The notes under the pieces: model-generated
The model's database searches: none
Told to the model about the DNA's origin: nothing
Seen by the model: only the letters and a program-made list of their open reading frames with translations
Translations under genes and position numbers: made by a program
Part shown: positions 44,709-53,705 of the stretch, piece by piece
Layout: the number at the start of each line of letters is the position of its first letter
Position numbering within the stretch: the first letter of the stretch is position 1
Source: Rhizobiales bacterium 2SD
GTDB taxonomy: Bacteria; Pseudomonadota; Alphaproteobacteria; Rhizobiales; Beijerinckiaceae
Reading direction: 5' to 3'
Length of the DNA: 64,000 bases
NCBI GenBank assembly: GCA_005502805.1
Contig: SCMY01000006.1
Location: 248,001 to 312,000 of the forward strand

Positions 44709-45691
44709 TGCAAGCGATCGAGATCACCAGGCCGGGCGGCCCCGAAGTCCTCGCCTTCTGCGACCGCCCGATGCCGGCGCTCGGCCCCGGCGACGTGCTG
44801 ATCCGCGTGCGGGCGGCGGGCGTGAACCGGCCCGACATCCAGCAGCGGCGCGGCCTCTATCCGCCCCCGCCCGGCGCGACCGATTTGCCCGGTCTCGACG
44901 TCTCCGGCGTGGTCGAGGCCGTCGGCGCCGAGGTGAGCTGGCCGAAGGTCGGCGATGCCGTCTGCGCGCTCGCCAATGGCGGTGGCTATGCCGAGTTCTG
45001 CGCCGTGCCGGCCCTGCAATGCATGCCGTTGCCGCGGGGCTTTTCCTTCGCAGAGGCGGCGGCACTGCCGGAGGTGTTCTTCACGGCCTGGAACAATGTC
45101 GTCTGGCTCGGCCGGCTCGCCGACGGAGAAACCCTGCTGGTCCAGGGCGGCACCAGCGGCGTCGGCATGGCCGCGATCCAGATCGCCAGGCAGCTCCGCG
45201 GCGCTCGTGTGATCGCGACCGCCGGCACCGCCGAGAAGCGCGCGGTCTGCCTGGAGATCGGCGCCGATCTCGCCGTCGACTACCGCGTCGACTGGGTCGC
45301 GGAGATCGAGGCGGCGATCGGCAAGGAGAAGGTCGACGTCGTCCTCGATGCGCAGGCCGGGCCCTATACCGAAAAGCAGCTGCAATTGCTGGCGCCCGAT
45401 GGCCGCGTCGTGCTGATCGCCAGCCATCTCGGCCAGATGGCCGAGGTCAATGTCCGCAACATCGTCCGCCGTCGGCTGACCCTGACCGGCTCGACGTTAC
45501 GGCCGCGCGATGCCGCCTATAAGGGGCGGATCGCCGCCAAGCTGGTCGAGAAGGTCTGGCCGCTGCTGGAGAGCGGCGCGATCCGCAGCCATATCTGCGC
45601 GAGCTTCGACTGGCGCGATGTCCAGGACGCCCATGCGCTGATGGATGCGGGTGACCAAGTCGGCAAGGTCGTCCTGACCATGCCGGAATAG
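44708..45691 (+). CDS. NAD(P)H quinone oxidoreductase, zinc-independent MDR superfamily (PIG3-like)
   Basis: 327 aa. Its ATG shares one base with the fumarase beta stop. The GroES-like start MQAIEITRPGGPEVLAF and NRPDIQQRRGLYPPPPGATDLPGLDVSG are typical of the PIG3/QOR group. The nucleotide-binding turn is QGGTSGVGMAAIQIA (about 150-164), and catalytic zinc ligands are absent. It reduces quinones or alpha,beta-unsaturated carbonyls using NADPH. Co-transcription with the fumarase pair suggests detoxification or reduction of a pathway intermediate; that is inference. Confidence 0.92.
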   Translation: MQAIEITRPGGPEVLAFCDRPMPALGPGDVLIRVRAAGVNRPDIQQRRGLYPPPPGATDLPGLDVSGVVEAVGAEVSWPKVGDAVCALANGGGYAEFCAVPALQCMPLPRGFSFAEAAALPEVFFTAWNNVVWLGRLADGETLLVQGGTSGVGMAAIQIARQLRGARVIATAGTAEKRAVCLEIGADLAVDYRVDWVAEIEAAIGKEKVDVVLDAQAGPYTEKQLQLLAPDGRVVLIASHLGQMAEVNVRNIVRRRLTLTGSTLRPRDAAYKGRIAAKLVEKVWPLLESGAIRSHICASFDWRDVQDAHALMDAGDQVGKVVLTMPE

Positions 45692-45776
45692 TCCGGCGGA
45701 CTGCGCGAAGAACTATCCAGTTGGGAGAATTCTCATCTAGAACAGCGGTTCGTGCTCGCTTAGCCGGATCCGCCGC

Positions 45777-46580
45777 GTGTTCTCCTTCGCGCCCGTCCAG
45801 TCCGTTCTCAAGGCGCTACGGCTGCTGACCGAGGTCAATCGCTGCAGCGTCGCGACCGTGGGCGAACTGCATCGCCGCACCGGCATGCCGAAGCCGACGA
45901 TCGTGCGGCTGCTCGAGACCTTGATCGAAGCCGGCTATGTCGTGCGCGACGAGCGCATGCGCGGCTATCTCGTGACGTCGCAGGTGGCGCATCTGAGCGC
46001 GGGTTTCCATGGCGCGCCGATGGTGATCGAGGCGGCGCGGCCCTGGGCGACGGCGCTGACGCGTCAGATCAAATGGCCCTGCGCCGTCTGCCTGCTCGAC
46101 TATGATGCGGTGGTGGTGCGCTTCTCGACCATCCCCGACAGCCCGATCTCGCCCTTCCATGCGACGCTCGGCTACCGGCTGAATCTCGGTGGCCGGGCGC
46201 TGGGCCGTGCCTATCTCGCCTTCTGTCCCGACGAGGAGCGCGAGGTCTTGCGCGCGGCGATGCGTAGCTCGGCTGAACCTGAGAACAGCAGCCTCAGCGA
46301 CGAGGATGTCGAGGGCATGATCGAGCAGGCGCGCCGGCGCGGCTATACCGAGCGCGATCCGGCGGCCGAGCCGACGAATTCAGCGACGATCGCGGTGCCG
46401 ATCAAGCTCGGCGAGCGCGTGCTCGCGACCTTCGGCGTCACTTTCTTCCGCGCCGCGGTGCCCAATCCCGAGGACAGGGCCAGGATCATCCATCCGCTGA
46501 AGAAGGCGGCGGCGAATATCGAGGCGCAATTGGAGGCGCTCTCGCAATCCATGGGCGTTGCGTTTCAAGGCGAGAAATAG
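45777..46580 (+). CDS. IclR-family transcriptional regulator
   Basis: 267 aa from a GTG at 45777. The N-terminal winged helix (about 5-65) reads SVLKALRLLTEVNRCSVATVGELHRRTGMPKPTIVRLLETLIEAGYV, and the C-terminal GAF-like effector domain (about 80-255) ends in NSATIAVPIKLGERVLATFGVTFFR. IclR proteins control aromatic-acid and organic-acid catabolism. It lies between the fumarase/quinone reductase operon and the Bug-type binding protein gene and may regulate both. The inverted repeat 46621..46654 is a candidate site. Confidence 0.93.
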   Translation: MFSFAPVQSVLKALRLLTEVNRCSVATVGELHRRTGMPKPTIVRLLETLIEAGYVVRDERMRGYLVTSQVAHLSAGFHGAPMVIEAARPWATALTRQIKWPCAVCLLDYDAVVVRFSTIPDSPISPFHATLGYRLNLGGRALGRAYLAFCPDEEREVLRAAMRSSAEPENSSLSDEDVEGMIEQARRRGYTERDPAAEPTNSATIAVPIKLGERVLATFGVTFFRAAVPNPEDRARIIHPLKKAAANIEAQLEALSQSMGVAFQGEK

Positions 46581-46620
46581 CGGCGCTTTCCCAAGGCGTG
46601 CCGGCGGCTCGTGCCTAGTG

Positions 46621-46654
46621 TCCGGACAACAGCTGCAAAGCGATCTTGTCCGGA
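46621..46654. promoter_or_regulatory. 9-bp inverted repeat overlapping the ribosome binding site of the Bug-type gene
   Basis: TCCGGACAA (46621..46629) and TTGTCCGGA (46646..46654) are perfect inverted arms 16 bases apart. The right arm runs into GGAGG, the ribosome binding site for the ATG at 46666. It could be an IclR operator in DNA or, as an RNA hairpin, hide the ribosome binding site. Confidence 0.45.
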
Positions 46655-46665
46655 GGAAACCTCAG

Positions 46666-47652
46666 ATGATGCGGCCGATCTCACGCCGTCGTTTCATGGT
46701 GTCGCTTGCAGGCGCCGGTGCGCTGGCTGCCAGCGGGCAGGCCTTCGCCGACACATGGCCGAGCCGCCCTGTCACCATCGTCGTGCCGTTCCCGGCGGGG
46801 GCCTCGACCGATGTGGTCGCCCGCCTGTTGGCGGAGAGGCTGCGCAGCCAGCTCGGTCAGGGCTTCGTCGTCGAGAACAAGACCGGCGCCGGCGGCAACA
46901 TCGCGGCGACCGGCGTCGTCCGGGCGGCAGCGGATGGCTACACGCTGCTGTTCTCGTCCTCGGGGCCGCTCGCCACCAACAAGCTGCTCTACAAGAAGCT
47001 GACCTTCGATCCGCTCGCCGATTTCGCTCCGGTCGCATTACTCGGCGACGTCCAGGGCATCGTCGCGGTGCATCCCTCGCTGCCGGTCAAATCCCTCGCC
47101 GAGCTTGTCGCTTACGGCAAGGCCAATCCCGGCAAGCTCACCTTCGGCAGCCCCGGCTTCGGGCTGATGGGCCATGTCACCGGCGAGCTGATCCAGCGCA
47201 AGGCCGATTTCCAGATGACGCATGTGCCCTATCGCGGCTCGGCGCCACTCTCGACGGATTTGCTGGCGGGGACTGTGAATGTCGCCATCGACTTCATCCC
47301 GGCCTATATCCCGCATGTCAAAAGCGGCGCGATCCGGGCGCTCGCGGTGACCAGCGATCAGCGCGCCCCGCAATTGCCTGAGGTGCCGACTTTGGCCGAG
47401 GCGGGATTGCCTGACGTCAACGCGACCGGCTGGTTCGCGATGGTCGGGCCGAAGGGGCTGCCCGAGCCGATCGTGACGCGTATCGCCGCGATCACGCGGG
47501 CCTATGTCGAGAGCGCCGAGGGCCGCGAGAAGCTCGCGACGATCGGCGTGCGCTCGCTCAGCGGCGATGCCACGGCGGTGCGGACTGCTCAGACACAGGA
47601 AGTCGCGAAATGGGCGGATGTGGTCCGCGCTGCGGCGATCTCGCTGGATTGA
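46666..47652 (+). CDS. Bug/TctC-type tripartite tricarboxylate transporter substrate-binding protein
   Basis: 328 aa from the ATG at 46666 with GGAGG about 9 bases upstream; longer frames enter the IclR gene. The leader MMRPISRRRFMVSLAGAGAL carries a twin-arginine-like SRRRFM, so export may be by Tat, with cleavage near AFA-D. The mature protein starts TWPSRPVTIVVPFPAGASTDVVAR, the Bug signature, and has SPGFGLMGHVTGELI and VPYRGSAPLSTDLLAG in the ligand pocket. It binds carboxylates in the periplasm. No tctAB membrane genes are adjacent, which is usual for this expanded family. Confidence 0.94.
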   Translation: MMRPISRRRFMVSLAGAGALAASGQAFADTWPSRPVTIVVPFPAGASTDVVARLLAERLRSQLGQGFVVENKTGAGGNIAATGVVRAAADGYTLLFSSSGPLATNKLLYKKLTFDPLADFAPVALLGDVQGIVAVHPSLPVKSLAELVAYGKANPGKLTFGSPGFGLMGHVTGELIQRKADFQMTHVPYRGSAPLSTDLLAGTVNVAIDFIPAYIPHVKSGAIRALAVTSDQRAPQLPEVPTLAEAGLPDVNATGWFAMVGPKGLPEPIVTRIAAITRAYVESAEGREKLATIGVRSLSGDATAVRTAQTQEVAKWADVVRAAAISLD

Positions 47653-47674
47653 TCTGAAGGTTACCAAATAGAAT

Positions 47675-47698
47675 CTGGCCTGGGGTTGTCCGGGCCAG
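47675..47698 (+). terminator. Hairpin after the Bug-type gene
   Basis: CTGGCCTGG - GGTTGT - CCGGGCCAG forms a 9-bp stem with one G-T pair, 22 bases after the stop at 47652. There is no T-run, so termination may be weak. Confidence 0.4.
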
Positions 47699-48032
47699 GT
47701 CCATGCTCTCCATCCGGCTATGGTCAGCAAGTCACCTGACGTGACGAATGTCGTGATGGGGTCGGGAGCTGACGTTCGCTGCTGGAAAGCAGGCACAACC
47801 AGGCGATCGTTGCTTATTATCCGCTATCGGCCCTCAGCGGGCATTCGCAAGAGTCGCTGGCCATCAAGCGAGCCGCGGGCTCGTCATTGCACTCCGATTT
47901 CCTCCCCTGGGCGAATTTGTCGCCCCACGCCTGCCATGTCCCTAACTCGCCCTTAACCTTGATCCGTCATTTCCTCGGAGGAGTGGTGGCTTCGCGCGGG
48001 CTGTGGCTACTGCGGTGCGAGGGTGACACACC
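47699..48032. other. Non-coding gap before motA
   Basis: 334 bp without a convincing gene. Short frames in it have no ribosome binding site or family resemblance. The last 100 bases, ending GAGGGTGACACACC before the ATG, should hold the motA promoter, but no clear sigma-70 or sigma-54 (GG-N10-GC) element was found. Confidence 0.4.
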
Positions 48033-48890
48033 ATGCGGCTGATCGTCGGCGCAATCATTGTCTTCGTCTGCGTCTTCGGCAGCTACGCGGCCATGGGTGG
48101 CCACCTCCTCGTCCTTTGGCAGCCGTTCGAGTTCGTCATCATCCTCGGTGCGGCGATCGGCGCCTTCGTCATCGGCAATCCCCCGCCGGTGCTCAAGGCC
48201 GTGCCGTCCATGCTCGGCACGATCTTCAAGGGCTCCAAGTACACGCAGGAATGCTATGTCGAACTGCTGGGGATGCAGTATTCCTTGTATAAGCTCGTCA
48301 AGCAGAAGGGCATGCTCGCGCTCGAGGAGCACATTGAAAATCCGGACAAGTCGTCGCTGTTCAATGCCTTCCCGACATTCGCCGCGAACCATCATGCGGT
48401 CGAGTTCGTCTGCGACTACATGCGGATGTTGACGCTGGGCGCCAACAACGTCCACGAGATCGACGCGCTGATGGACGAGGAACTGGAGACACACCACCAG
48501 GAGCAGGAGCGTCTCGTTTCGGCCATGCAGTCGATCGCCGACGGAACACCGGCGCTCGGCATCGTCGCCGCCGTGCTCGGCGTGATCAAGACGATGGGGG
48601 CGATCAAGGAGCCGCCGGAGGTGCTGGGACACCTGATCGGCGGCGCGCTCGTCGGCACCTTCTTCGGCGTCTTCGTCGCCTACGGCTTCTTCGCGCCCAT
48701 GGCGGCGTCGCTCAAGAGCACCTTCGAGGCGGAATCCAAATACTTCCTGTCACTCAAGGCGGGTTTGCTCGCCCATATCAGCGGCCAGCCGCCGGTGATG
48801 GCGGTCGAATTTGCTCGCAAGGCTCTGATGAGCGACGTCCGCCCGACCTTCAACGAAGTGGAAGCGGCAACCGCCAAACTGGCCGCCTAG
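48033..48890 (+). CDS. motA: Flagellar motor stator protein MotA
   Basis: 285 aa. Four membrane segments: residues 1-20 (MRLIVGAIIVFVCVFGSYAAM), about 28-50 (WQPFEFVIILGAAIGAFVIG), and two in the second half around GIVAAVLGVIKTMG and HLIGGALVGTFFGVFVAYGFFAPM. A charged cytoplasmic loop between segments 2 and 3 contacts the rotor. With MotB it forms the proton channel that drives the flagellum. motB follows 28 bp downstream. Confidence 0.96.
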   Translation: MRLIVGAIIVFVCVFGSYAAMGGHLLVLWQPFEFVIILGAAIGAFVIGNPPPVLKAVPSMLGTIFKGSKYTQECYVELLGMQYSLYKLVKQKGMLALEEHIENPDKSSLFNAFPTFAANHHAVEFVCDYMRMLTLGANNVHEIDALMDEELETHHQEQERLVSAMQSIADGTPALGIVAAVLGVIKTMGAIKEPPEVLGHLIGGALVGTFFGVFVAYGFFAPMAASLKSTFEAESKYFLSLKAGLLAHISGQPPVMAVEFARKALMSDVRPTFNEVEAATAKLAA

Positions 48891-48918
48891 AGCCGGCTCA
48901 ATCTCCAGCAGGGACCCG

Positions 48919-49788
48919 ATGACCAAGCCCGCCCAGCAGATTATCGTCAAGAAGGTCAAGAAGGCCGCTCATGTGCACCATGGCGGGGCCTGGAAGATCG
49001 CCTATGCGGACTTCGTGACCGCCATGATGGCGTTCTTTCTGCTGATGTGGCTGATCAGCATGACGACGCAGGAGCAGAAGGAAGGCCTGGCGGAGTATTT
49101 CGCACCGGGAGCTGTGAGTCCCAGCACCAGTGGCGCTGGCGGTATGTTGTGGGGTAGCGCCCTCGACAAATCAGGCAGCAAGCCGCTGACGCCACGCGAG
49201 GTGGCGATGGGGACCACAAGGCAGGAGGACAAGGCGCGCCAGACCAACTCTGGCGCCGCCGACCGCGAGGTCAACCGCTCGGCCGCCGCCCAGCAGGCCA
49301 ACCACAGTGCGATAGCCAGCCTCCGGCAGACGCTCCAGAGCATGCCCGAAATTGCCGATCTGTCGCGCAACATTGTGATCGAGCCGACCAAGGAGGGGCT
49401 GGATGTCGCCCTCATGGACGAGACCGGCCGTTCCATGTTCCCCGAGGGCTCGGTCCAACCCTACCCGAGCACCCGTCGCGTGCTGGAGACGCTCGCGCCC
49501 ACTCTGCGCCGCTTGCCCAATCGCCTGGCGATCACCGGCCACACGTCCGCCGCACGCCCGGGTTCGGCGGTGGGCGCCGAGCCCTGGAGCCTGACCACCG
49601 GGCGCGCGCTCGCCGTCCGCGAGATCCTGTCGGGCGCAGGGTTCCCCAACGACCGCTTCGCTTCCGTGGTGGGGCGCGCCGACACCGAGCCGGTCTTCCC
49701 CGACAATCCCTACATCGCACCAAACCGGCGGGTGAGGATCACTCTGCTCAATGAAGAGCCGCCATTGCCCCCGAACCACTTTCGCTGA
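48919..49788 (+). CDS. motB: Flagellar motor stator protein MotB
   Basis: 289 aa. A short basic cytoplasmic tail leads into one membrane segment, WKIAYADFVTAMMAFFLLMWLIS, with the proton-binding Asp31. A plug-like amphipathic stretch follows (about 50-65, EQKEGLAEYFAPGA), then a linker and a C-terminal OmpA-like peptidoglycan-binding domain (about 150-285; ITGHTSAARPG, LSLTTGRALAVREILSGAG-type helix, IAPNRRVRITLL). It anchors the stator to the cell wall. AGGGACCCG precedes the ATG. Confidence 0.95.
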   Translation: MTKPAQQIIVKKVKKAAHVHHGGAWKIAYADFVTAMMAFFLLMWLISMTTQEQKEGLAEYFAPGAVSPSTSGAGGMLWGSALDKSGSKPLTPREVAMGTTRQEDKARQTNSGAADREVNRSAAAQQANHSAIASLRQTLQSMPEIADLSRNIVIEPTKEGLDVALMDETGRSMFPEGSVQPYPSTRRVLETLAPTLRRLPNRLAITGHTSAARPGSAVGAEPWSLTTGRALAVREILSGAGFPNDRFASVVGRADTEPVFPDNPYIAPNRRVRITLLNEEPPLPPNHFR

Positions 49789-49834
49789 ACACACCGCCTC
49801 GGCCGCCTCACAGGCCGCCGGTCTCTGACTTTTT

Positions 49835-50767
49835 TCAGGCAGCCGCCTCCAGCCCCAGCAACTCCGCCGCATGGCCGCCGGTCAGCCGCTTGATCTCGGC
49901 TTCTGTGAATTGCAGGTCGAGCAGGTGGCCGACGATTTCGCGATAGCCGTCGATTGGGCGCGGCGAGCCCATCAATCCGAGGTCCGAGCAGAGCACGGTG
50001 TTCTCGACGCCGGCGACCTCGATCACCCGGCGCAGCTCCGGCGGCTCGAATTTCTTCGACTTGCCCTCGACGAACATACAGATCGAATGCTCCATCGCCG
50101 CGCCGAGCGAGACGAGGTCGCGGATCTCCGCATCGCTGCAGTTGTTGACCATGTAGGTCGGGTGGTTGACGAGCAGCTTCCTGACGCCGCGGGCTTTTGC
50201 CTCCTCGAACACCGCGAAGAGCTCGGGCGTCGAGAGGTGCCCGCCCGCGAGGATGATGTCGCCGGCGGCGATCAGGTCGAGGATCAGCTTGACCTCGTCG
50301 GTGAGCTTGCCGTCGGTTCCGAACGGTGTGAGCGGGATCGGATCGAGCATCTTCTGCGCGGTCTTCGGGAAGGTCTTCACCGCCCCGGAGGCGAGCACGT
50401 CGATATGGTTCTTGGCCGAGAGCGTCGGCATCCAGACGATTCTGCCGCCGAGCTTGATGGCATGGTCGACCGCATGCGGGTTGAAGCCGCCCGACGCGTT
50501 GTTGAGCGCGATGCCGGAGAACAGCCTGACGCCGGTGTCCGGCACCAGCTTCTCGAGCAGGATCGAATGGGCGGTGCCGAGGTAGAAATGGTCCTTGTAG
50601 ACGACCGCGCGGAACTTGGCCGCGGCGGCGTCGAGCATCGCCTCGTGATGGTCGAGGATGCGCGGCATCGCGGCCGGGCCGCTATGGCAATGCAGGTCGA
50701 CGGCGCCGATCAGGAGATCGGCGATCTGTCGGCTGCGTGCGTCGGTGGTCTCAGTGGCGGCGATCAT
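49835..50767 (-). CDS. DUF6282 family amidohydrolase-like protein
   Basis: 310 aa. It looks like a TIM-barrel metal hydrolase: GAVDLHCHSGPAAMPR (HxH, about 22-37), VVYKDHFYLGTA (Lys/His), GGHLSTPELF, LLVNHPTYMVNN, and CSDLGLMGSPRP with the likely catalytic Asp (about 272). These match the metal-ligand order of the amidohydrolase superfamily, but the substrate of this family is not known to me. It is last of three minus-strand genes with the cupin (10-bp gap) and the aldolase, which together look like a small catabolic cassette. Confidence 0.85.
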   Translation of the reverse strand: MIAATETTDARSRQIADLLIGAVDLHCHSGPAAMPRILDHHEAMLDAAAAKFRAVVYKDHFYLGTAHSILLEKLVPDTGVRLFSGIALNNASGGFNPHAVDHAIKLGGRIVWMPTLSAKNHIDVLASGAVKTFPKTAQKMLDPIPLTPFGTDGKLTDEVKLILDLIAAGDIILAGGHLSTPELFAVFEEAKARGVRKLLVNHPTYMVNNCSDAEIRDLVSLGAAMEHSICMFVEGKSKKFEPPELRRVIEVAGVENTVLCSDLGLMGSPRPIDGYREIVGHLLDLQFTEAEIKRLTGGHAAELLGLEAAA

Positions 50768-50777
50768 GTCGGGAGCC

Positions 50778-51695
50778 TCAAGCGGTTTCGCCGGGCATCG
50801 GATAATCCGCGGCGTTGATGACCCAGCCGGGCTTCTGCGAGAAGTCGAGGCGGGGCGGCGAGAAGATGTCGATCATCTGGTTCAGCCCGGGCAGGACCGA
50901 GCGCGAGGTGTGGATCGAGGGCGGCGGGATCACGGTCAGCGACGGCGCCGCCATCAGTTCGTGCTCGTCCTCGCGCCAGATCCGCATGTCGGGCGTCCAC
51001 GGCCAGCGGATGTCGTGGATGTAGCCGCCGTCGATCACGAGGGAGCCCTGCTCGAAATCGTCGTGGTGATGCGGCGAGAGCGCGGTGACGTCGCGCAGGC
51101 CGAAGCGCGGATCGAGCATGTTCACCATCAGCGTGGTGCAGCGGAAGATGCGGCCGAAGCGGCCTTCGCTGCCGCCGGCATCGAGGCTGTAGGCGCGAAC
51201 CTTGAAGCCGCCGGATGGCTCCGGCCAGGGCTCGAGCAGCGCGACATTGGCATGGGGCTGCGCATAGGAGGCGGCGTTCGAGCATGCCGCCGCAAGGTCG
51301 GCCGCGACGCTTGAAAAAATGCGGATGACGCGGCCGGCGCCCTTCAGCGTGATGCGCGAGGCGCCCGGCGGCACGAAGACGATCGAGCCGCCCGCGACCT
51401 CGACCGTCTCGGCTCCGGCCGTGACCGTCGCGCCGAGCTCCTTCTCCGGCAGGATCAGGCAGTATTCGTCCGGCTGCGCCGCGCGCGCCAGCACCGCACC
51501 CGGCTTCACCTGCGAATAGGCGACGATGAAGTTCTGGCCGCGCGCCAGCCAGGTGCGCTCGCTCTCGTTCGCCTGCTGCGGTTCTTCTGCGTAGAAGCGG
51601 GCATAGTCGGCGCCGGCATAGGCTTTGACCGGGGGCGCCTTCGCCGCCGCAGGAGCAGCCAGTTTCGAGCGTGGATCGCTGGAGGGATAGCTCAC
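50778..51695 (-). CDS. Cupin-fold protein of unknown function
   Basis: 305 aa from a GTG at 51695, with AGGAGA about 9 bases upstream; upstream in-frame sequence overlaps the aldolase gene. Two beta-barrel halves are suggested: about 65-165 (EKELGATVTAGAETVEVAGGSIVFVPPGASRI) and about 190-290, where ALSPHHHDDFEQGSLVIDGGYIH gives the His/His/Glu metal pattern. It may be an isomerase, dioxygenase or epimerase acting with its neighbours, a HpcH/HpaI aldolase and a DUF6282 hydrolase. The precise reaction is unknown. Confidence 0.75.
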   Translation of the reverse strand: MSYPSSDPRSKLAAPAAAKAPPVKAYAGADYARFYAEEPQQANESERTWLARGQNFIVAYSQVKPGAVLARAAQPDEYCLILPEKELGATVTAGAETVEVAGGSIVFVPPGASRITLKGAGRVIRIFSSVAADLAAACSNAASYAQPHANVALLEPWPEPSGGFKVRAYSLDAGGSEGRFGRIFRCTTLMVNMLDPRFGLRDVTALSPHHHDDFEQGSLVIDGGYIHDIRWPWTPDMRIWREDEHELMAAPSLTVIPPPSIHTSRSVLPGLNQMIDIFSPPRLDFSQKPGWVINAADYPMPGETA

Positions 51696-51708
51696 GGGTC
51701 CATGTCTC

Positions 51709-52509
51709 CTATCGCGCGCCGGGGGTCTCGACCCGGCTCCTGGCTGTCTGCATCTGCCCCAGCGCCTCGCTCGCCGCCTTGCGCAAAAAACCCTGGTCAG
51801 AAGAGAGAATGAAGGCGCTGGCGCCGCGCTCGGCGAAGCCTGCGGATTCCTCGCCATTATCGGTCATCACGCAGACTGGCTTGCCGGCCTTCCTGGCGGC
51901 GTTGAGGATTGTATCGACGGCATTGCGGACCTCCGGCGCATCGCGGGTCGGCGCTCCGAAGGCGACGGTGAGGTCGCCGCGGCCGATGAAGACGGCATCG
52001 AGCCCCTCGACCGCGAGGATGGCGTCGATCTCACCCAGCGCCGACGGGTCCTCGATCATCGCGATCGTCGCGACCGACGCATCGGCCGCGTCGACGAGGT
52101 CCCACATCTTGCTGCCGCCATAGCGGCCGGCGCGGGTGACGCCGGAGAAGCCGCGCTTGCCGCCGCGATAGCGGCAGGCGGCGACGAGTGCCTGCGCATC
52201 GGCGACGCTCGCGACATGCGGGGCGAGGATGCCGACCGCGCCGCAATCGAGCGGGGCCTGGATCGCATCGCTCGTCAGCGTCGGGACGCGGACGACGCCG
52301 GCGATCCCGGCGGCCCGCGCCGCGAGCAGCACGAGGTCGGTCGTGCCGCGGTCGAAGGGGGCGTGCTCCTGGTCGACGACGATGAAGTCGAAGCCGCTAT
52401 TGCCGAGGATCTCGGTGGCGTGCGGGCTCGGTGTCTTGACGAAGCTGCCGGCGAGGAAGGCGCCGCTGACGAGGCGCTGACGGAAGCTGGACTGGGCGGA
52501 TGTCTGCAT
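51709..52509 (-). CDS. HpcH/HpaI-family aldolase
   Basis: 266 aa from the ATG at 52509 (MQTSAQSSFRQRL); no strong ribosome binding site is seen. The class II pyruvate aldolase motifs are present: FIVVDQEHAPFD with the catalytic His (about 50), VVRVPT with the substrate Arg (about 76), MIEDPSAL with the metal Glu, and GRGDLTVAFG with the metal Asp. Such enzymes split 4-hydroxy-2-keto acids into pyruvate and an aldehyde. It is the first gene of the minus-strand cassette with the cupin and DUF6282 genes. Confidence 0.93.
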   Translation of the reverse strand: MQTSAQSSFRQRLVSGAFLAGSFVKTPSPHATEILGNSGFDFIVVDQEHAPFDRGTTDLVLLAARAAGIAGVVRVPTLTSDAIQAPLDCGAVGILAPHVASVADAQALVAACRYRGGKRGFSGVTRAGRYGGSKMWDLVDAADASVATIAMIEDPSALGEIDAILAVEGLDAVFIGRGDLTVAFGAPTRDAPEVRNAVDTILNAARKAGKPVCVMTDNGEESAGFAERGASAFILSSDQGFLRKAASEALGQMQTARSRVETPGAR

Positions 52510-52694
52510 GGTCTGCCGTGCCGATCTCGATGGCCGGATGATGGCACTCCCGCTCCCGGATATGGCCGGAAGCCCCGGCGTTTCACATCTCGAAATCAAC
52601 CGAGGCGCGCGCCCCCTGCGTCAGAAAGCCGTCAGGATCGCCCTGGGATCTGGCGAACAAACGTCGGATACGACACTCGGGGGGAGGGTATCCG

Positions 52695-53705
52695 ATGAAG
52701 ACACGCCTGTTGCTGATCGCCGGCCTGATGGCCGCCTGCGCCATGCCGGCCGCCGCCGGTACGCTCGATACCGTGCGGAGCCGCGGCGAGATGATCTGCG
52801 GCGTCAGCCCGGGCGTCGCCGGCTTTTCGGTGCCGGACGAAGCCGGGCGCTGGGGCGGCTTCGATGTCGATATCTGCCGGGCCGTCGCCGCCGCCGTCTT
52901 CGGCGACGCCGGCAAGGTCCGCTACACCCCGCTCAGCCCGAAAGACCGCTTCGTCAGCCTGCAGAGCGGCGAGATCGACGTCCTTTCTCGCCAGGCGACC
53001 TGGACGCTCTCGCGCGATACCCAGATGGGCCTGCGCTATGTCGGCATCGGCTATTACGACGGCCAGGGCTTCATGGTCCGCAAGTCGCTGAACATCAAAT
53101 CGGCGAAGGAGCTGAACGGCGCCTCGGTCTGCGTGCCGACCGGCACCACCACCGAGCTCAACATCGCCGACTATTTCCGCGCCAACGGCATGAAGTTCGA
53201 GGGCGTCGCCTTCGAAGCCGGCGACCAGGTCGCCAAGGCCTTCGAATCCGGCCGCTGCGACGTCTTCAGCAACGACGTCTCGGCGCTCTCGGCCTATCGG
53301 CTGAAGCTGGTCAACCCGACCGAATACGTGATCCTGCCCGAGCTGATCTCGAAGGAGCCGCTCGGCCCGGTCGTGCGCCAGGGCGACGAGACCTGGACCA
53401 GCATCGTGCGCTGGTCGCTCTATGCCATGCTCGTCGGCGAGGAACTCGGCGTCACCTCCGCCAATGCCGAGGAGCAGAAGAAAACCGGCTCGCCTGAAGT
53501 CCAGCGCCTGCTCGGTACGACCGGCAATCTCGGCGAGTCGATGGGCCTCAAGCCGGATTGGGCGCTGCAGATCGTCAAGCAGGTCGGCAATTACGGCGAA
53601 GTCTATGAGCGCAATGTCGGCAAAGGCTCGAAGCTCGGCATCGAGCGCGGCCTCAACAAGCTCTGGACGCAGGGTGGCCTGCAATACGCGCCGCCGGTGC
53701 GCTGA
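52695..53705 (+). CDS. Amino acid ABC transporter substrate-binding protein, AapJ-like
   Basis: 336 aa with a signal peptide (MKTRLLLIAGLMAACAMPAAAG). The mature start TLDTVRSRGEMICGVSPGVAGFS and WGGFDVDICRAVAAAVFGD, and later GTTTELNIADYFRANG and FSNDVSALSAYR, are the pattern of the general L-amino-acid binding protein AapJ/YhdW. It delivers amino acids to an AapQMP-type importer, whose genes are not in the window. GGGAGGG precedes the ATG. The next gene starts in a TGATG overlap. Confidence 0.93.
   Translation: MKTRLLLIAGLMAACAMPAAAGTLDTVRSRGEMICGVSPGVAGFSVPDEAGRWGGFDVDICRAVAAAVFGDAGKVRYTPLSPKDRFVSLQSGEIDVLSRQATWTLSRDTQMGLRYVGIGYYDGQGFMVRKSLNIKSAKELNGASVCVPTGTTTELNIADYFRANGMKFEGVAFEAGDQVAKAFESGRCDVFSNDVSALSAYRLKLVNPTEYVILPELISKEPLGPVVRQGDETWTSIVRWSLYAMLVGEELGVTSANAEEQKKTGSPEVQRLLGTTGNLGESMGLKPDWALQIVKQVGNYGEVYERNVGKGSKLGIERGLNKLWTQGGLQYAPPVR

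Noticed and set aside
43204-45691. Fumarase-like genes as the housekeeping TCA fumarase
   Set aside because: The two-subunit form with a quinone reductase and IclR gene suggests a catabolic dehydratase; not settled, so no gene symbol was given.
49795-49836. Intrinsic terminator after motB (GC-rich stretch then a T-run)
   Set aside because: GGCCGCC appears as a direct, not inverted, repeat and only a 4-bp stem can be drawn, so it is too weak to list.
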